This document shows positions 5,565 through 7,247 of a stretch of DNA of 7,247 nucleotides, piece by piece. Position 1 is the stretch's first letter, and each line of letters opens with the position of its first letter. Both the position numbers and the translations under genes were made by a program. The DNA comes from Oscillospiraceae bacterium (GTDB lineage: Bacteria; Bacillota; Clostridia; Oscillospirales; CAG-272): contig SVQS01000092.1 of NCBI GenBank assembly GCA_015065205.1, positions 1-7,247 on the forward strand, in the 5' to 3' direction. The notes beneath the pieces were generated by a model. It worked only from the letters and a program-made list of their open reading frames with translations, did not search any database and was not told the origin of the DNA.

Positions 5565-6011
5565 ATGAAAAAAATTATTAGTATTGTTATGGTGATAGGT
5601 TGTTTATCATTATTACTGTGTAGTTGCGACTTGTTTGGCAATGAAAAAAGCTTGAAGGAAGTAGCGGCAGAACACTTAAATTTATCCTTGGATGATGCCA
5701 CTGTTTTGGAAGAATGGGACAATCACGGAGGCTTCCACGGCGATGGCGAAACCTTTGTTAAACTGTCTTGTGCAGACGGGTTTGAGGAAAACTTTAATTC
5801 TGAATGGAAGGCATTGCCTTTAGAAGGCGAAGCATATCAATACTTCTATGAATGGGGTGGCGTTTTTGAGCATCCCGAAACCGGCGAGAAAGTTATTCCC
5901 GAGGTTGAAAATGGGTATTGGTTTTTCAAAAGCACGGGTGCTATGAATTGGGAGTTTGCTTTATTCGATTGTGAAGAAAACATATTATATTTTTATGTGT
6001 TTGACGCATAA
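5565..6011 (+). CDS. Putative lipoprotein of unknown function
   Basis: The 148-residue product starts with a lipoprotein signal: MKK, a hydrophobic stretch (4-18), and a lipobox L18-C19-S20-C21, so C21 should be lipidated and the protein anchored outside the membrane. The mature part is acidic and aromatic, with GDGETFVKL (59-67), FNSEWKALPL (77-86), YWFFKS and a strand-rich end (FALFDCEENILYFYVF). I do not recognise the family. The start is fixed by AAGGAGG (5551-5557) seven bases before the ATG; an in-frame upstream ATG at 5505 would add a non-signal extension inside the regulator gene. It is the third gene of the DUF2975-YozG operon, so a surface sensor or target of that switch is possible, but this is inference. 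Confidence 0.87.
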   Translation: MKKIISIVMVIGCLSLLLCSCDLFGNEKSLKEVAAEHLNLSLDDATVLEEWDNHGGFHGDGETFVKLSCADGFEENFNSEWKALPLEGEAYQYFYEWGGVFEHPETGEKVIPEVENGYWFFKSTGAMNWEFALFDCEENILYFYVFDA

Positions 6012-6030
6012 AAATAAAAGTAAATACAAG

Positions 6031-6105
6031 GTTCCCCCACACCCCTTCCAAAAAGCTCTCACACAAGGAAATAAGAAGTCCCTCGCTCCATTTGGAACGA
6101 GGGCT
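6031..6105. repeat. Intergenic repeat, copy B, with the long hairpin truncated
   Basis: 6042-6105 matches copy A (2880-2943) at 54 of 64 positions without gaps. To its left only the 3' half of the long hairpin remains (GGTTCCCCC at 6030-6038); the GGGGAA...T6 arm present in copy A is absent. It lies between the convergent lipoprotein and Xre genes in the same orientation relative to the minus gene as copy A. Confidence 0.8.
6080..6103 (-). terminator. Terminator of the Xre-membrane fusion gene
   Basis: On the minus strand CCCUCGUUCC (6103-6094) pairs with GGAGCGAGGG (6089-6080) around loop AAAU, a 10-bp stem with one U-G wobble, followed by ACUUCUUAUUUCC. It starts 21 bases after the stop at 6125. 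As in copy A, the wobble exists only on the minus strand (C-A mismatch on plus), so it is a minus-strand terminator. Confidence 0.75.
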
Positions 6106-6124
6106 TAAGGTATTAGAATAAGTT

Positions 6125-6751
6125 TTAGAACAGACCTTTATTATATTTGAACTGTGCGTATAAGATAAAAGCTAATCCAATCAGAACACCTATGCCTATT
6201 GCCAATCCACTTGCTGTTATGTTTCCTAACGCTTGTATAACCGCGCCGGCAATTATAGCAACACCGACGATAAGCGTTCCAAGACCGACGAACATACAAT
6301 ATGCTTTTTGGTTCTCCTTCGTGACCTTACGACGGTTGTACCAATGGATCGTGCCGATATTTCCGCACATATTGAAGATGCCAAGCAGTACGCATATTAC
6401 ACCTAAGCCTAACTGAACCAAGCTCTCTCGCAAAGGTTCAATGAAAATGAACCCCAATATAAACAGACCGATAGCGCAACCTACCGCAAAGCCGATGATG
6501 ATCTTTTTCTGTCCCGCGATCGTTTTGTTCTTTGACACAAGGATTTCTTCGCTTTTCTTGTTGGGAATCAGATCGTCGATTGTGATGCCGAAATAGTTGG
6601 CTAACAGTTTAAGCGACTCGTCATTCGGCAATCCCAAGCCGTTCTCCCATTTTGCAACGGCAGAGCGCGAGATGTGTATATCGGCTGCGAGCTTTGCTTG
6701 CGATATGCCTTTTGCGCTACGCAGTTCTTTTAGCTTTTCGGAAAACTCCAT
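6125..6751 (-). CDS. Xre-family helix-turn-helix regulator fused to a four-helix membrane domain
   Basis: Residues 6-62 form a HTH_3/Cro-C1 domain (LKELRSAKGISQAKLAADIH, SRSAVAKWENGLGLPNDESL, LANYFGITIDDLI). Residues 63-82 are a charged linker, and four membrane segments follow at about 83-105, 111-131, 151-173 and 180-201. Such membrane-tethered Xre regulators are common in Clostridia; the membrane part may sense the envelope or hold the protein away from DNA, but the signal is unknown. GGAGGT (6758-6763) lies six bases before the ATG. A 16-bp palindrome 38 bases upstream is a likely operator. The gene is monocistronic, converges on the lipoprotein gene and ends in the repeat-borne terminator. 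Coding and domain order are secure. Confidence 0.9.
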   Translation of the reverse strand: MEFSEKLKELRSAKGISQAKLAADIHISRSAVAKWENGLGLPNDESLKLLANYFGITIDDLIPNKKSEEILVSKNKTIAGQKKIIIGFAVGCAIGLFILGFIFIEPLRESLVQLGLGVICVLLGIFNMCGNIGTIHWYNRRKVTKENQKAYCMFVGLGTLIVGVAIIAGAVIQALGNITASGLAIGIGVLIGLAFILYAQFKYNKGLF

Positions 6752-6788
6752 AGAAACACCTCCGTTTTTTCTAAATATATTTTAACAT

Positions 6789-6804
6789 ATTTTCAGCTGA
6801 AAAT
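6789..6804. promoter_or_regulatory. 16-bp perfect palindrome, probable operator of the Xre-membrane gene
   Basis: ATTTTCAGCTGAAAAT is a perfect 8+8 palindrome located 37-53 bases upstream of the ATG at 6751. The -10-like sequences TAAAAT and TATATT lie just downstream on the minus strand (about 6774-6785), so the palindrome would fall in the -35/spacer region. No -35 box close to consensus is visible, consistent with a weak or regulated promoter. Binding by the encoded Xre domain is inference. Confidence 0.55.
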
Positions 6805-6868
6805 CTACCCTTTGAGGTGTTACTTTGATAGGTTACGCTGTTACTTTTGAAAAAAACTTTTGTTGGAA
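6805..6868. other. Gene-free stretch with short direct repeats
   Basis: TGTTACTTTGA (6818-6828) and TGTTACTTTTGA (6839-6850) form an imperfect direct repeat with a 21-base period, and a third GTTAC occurs at 6832-6836 between them. No gene or terminator is visible. Their meaning is unknown; chance is possible. Confidence 0.3.
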
Positions 6869-7073
6869 GATAAACAGCGGACGACCTAATGGAAGGCGGC
6901 AAACCGACACGAGATTGCAAGCAATCCCTTCGTCCCTACTTTTGTCTCTATTCTACTTTCTGAGCGAGTAGGGTTAGTGGTCCCTAATCGCTCGCGGTAG
7001 CCAAAGCGCGTCCTGTGGCGCGCGTCGGCTGTCTATCCGTAAACTAACAAATCTATCCGGCTATTATTGTTAG
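6869..7073. other. Cluster of hairpins with a long-range closing stem; candidate structured RNA or repeat element
   Basis: No gene is supported here. Pairings seen: 6869-6878 with 7028-7037 (9 of 10, closing stem); 6879-6884 with 6930-6935 (GGACGA/TCGTCC) enclosing small hairpins CGG/CCG (6897-6906) and GATTG/CAATC (6913-6926); 6962-6973 with 6982-6993 (11 pairs and one G-A mismatch); 7006-7010 with 7019-7023 (GCGCG/CGCGC) plus AGCC/GGCT (6999-7002, 7027-7030); and 7044-7050 with 7067-7073 (CTAACAA/TTGTTAG). The closing stem and the AGCC/GGCT pairs compete for 7028-7030. Two A-C mismatches on plus become U-G wobbles on minus, favouring a minus-strand RNA. I do not match it to tmRNA, RNase P, 6S or SRP RNA. 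Confidence 0.45.
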
Positions 7074-7123
7074 GAAGTTTTTGAAGGGGTATGGGGGAAC
7101 TTTTCTCAAAAAGTTCCCCCATA
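7074..7123. repeat. Intergenic repeat copy C, inverted
   Basis: Positions 7090-7104 pair with 7109-7123 (15 bp, loop CTCA), with arm TATGGGGGAACTTTT. Read on the minus strand, the hairpin is followed by ATACCCCTTCAAAAACTTCC, matching the GCGCCCCTTCCAAAAAACTC that follows the hairpin of copy A. After that point the copies diverge, and copy C has no CCCTCG terminator hairpin. No U-tract follows on either strand. Confidence 0.65.
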
Positions 7124-7162
7124 ATGCTCGGTGGTCGTAAAACAGTAATATGCGGATTTTTT

Positions 7163-7194
7163 GGAACAGGCATGATTTCGGTCATGCCTGTTCC
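7163..7194 (+). terminator. Strong hairpin overlapping the 3' end of the partial minus-strand gene
   Basis: GGAACAGGCATGA (7163-7175) pairs perfectly with TCATGCCTGTTCC (7182-7194), a 13-bp stem with loop TTTCGG. On the plus strand the tail is GCUUUUAUC, weakly terminator-like. On the minus strand the tail is AAAAAA, so it is not a canonical terminator for the gene ending at 7182, whose stop codon lies in the stem. It may stop plus-strand transcription out of the gene-free region. Confidence 0.5.
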
Positions 7195-7247
7195 GCTTTT
7201 ATCAGTTCATCCACGGGAATGTAGCCAACGAGGTCATATTCGATATG
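7182..7247 (-). CDS. C-terminal end of an unidentified minus-strand protein (partial)
   Basis: The frame stays open from the window's right edge to a TGA at 7182-7184 and encodes 21 residues, HIEYDLVGYIPVDELIKAEQA. The composition looks like a real protein end (alternating hydrophobic and charged residues, helical tail), but it is too short to name a family. The stop codon lies within the stem of the hairpin at 7163-7194. The gene would be transcribed toward the gene-free region and the Xre-membrane gene. Confidence 0.5.
   Translation of the reverse strand, partial: HIEYDLVGYIPVDELIKAEQA

Noticed and set aside
2880..6105. CRISPR-like repetition
   Set aside because: The repeats are 3 kb apart, in separate intergenic gaps, with no regular spacers and no cas genes.
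6889..6963. 24-codon plus-strand ORF beginning MEGGKPTRDC in the structured region
   Set aside because: No ribosome binding site and overlaps several base-paired stems; length is within chance expectation.
6869..7037. Known RNAs: RNase P, tmRNA, 6S, SRP RNA or a T-box/riboswitch
   Set aside because: None of their hallmark conserved sequences could be seen on either strand, so the region is kept only as an unassigned structured candidate.

Overview
The window looks like chromosomal DNA of a low-to-mid GC Bacillota bacterium of class Clostridia, probably an uncultured gut lineage. The basis is strong AGGAGG-type ribosome binding sites, two consensus sigma-A promoters, and gene families typical of that class: CmpB-type membrane protein, PadR + DUF2812, DUF2975 + YozG-like regulator, and Xre-membrane fusion. 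No phage, transposase, CRISPR, tRNA or rRNA gene was seen.

Layout. Positions 1-100 are a leader with a promoter pointing out of the window and a T/A-rich hairpin. 101-1252 (+) is an unrecognised cytosolic protein with a helical half and two probable beta-sandwich repeats; it converges on 1293-1949 (-), a CmpB-like membrane protein, with a hairpin terminator between them. 2043-2834 (+) is a stand-alone protein with a PD-(D/E)XK-like nuclease core of the E-x-Q type and a C-terminal winged helix. It converges on 2950-4601 (-), a translationally coupled padR-DUF2812 operon with a consensus promoter carrying two near-identical palindromic operators. A divergent consensus promoter then drives an AT-richer three-gene operon at 4874-6011 (+): DUF2975 membrane protein, YozG-like repressor, lipoprotein. 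It converges on 6125-6751 (-), an Xre regulator fused to a four-helix membrane domain, with a 16-bp palindrome just upstream. The last 430 bases before a partial minus-strand gene (7182-7247) hold no convincing gene but contain a cluster of hairpins that may be a structured RNA or a repeat element.

Three related intergenic repeats sit at 2842-2943, 6031-6105 and (inverted) about 7074-7123, and a fourth, more doubtful relative lies at 33-67. Two of them end in a hairpin that serves the minus-strand gene as a terminator.

The common theme from 2950 to 6751 is small transcription regulators paired with, or fused to, membrane proteins of unknown function. Three such modules of different families lie side by side, which suggests a local set of envelope-sensing or envelope-stress switches. 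That functional reading is inference.
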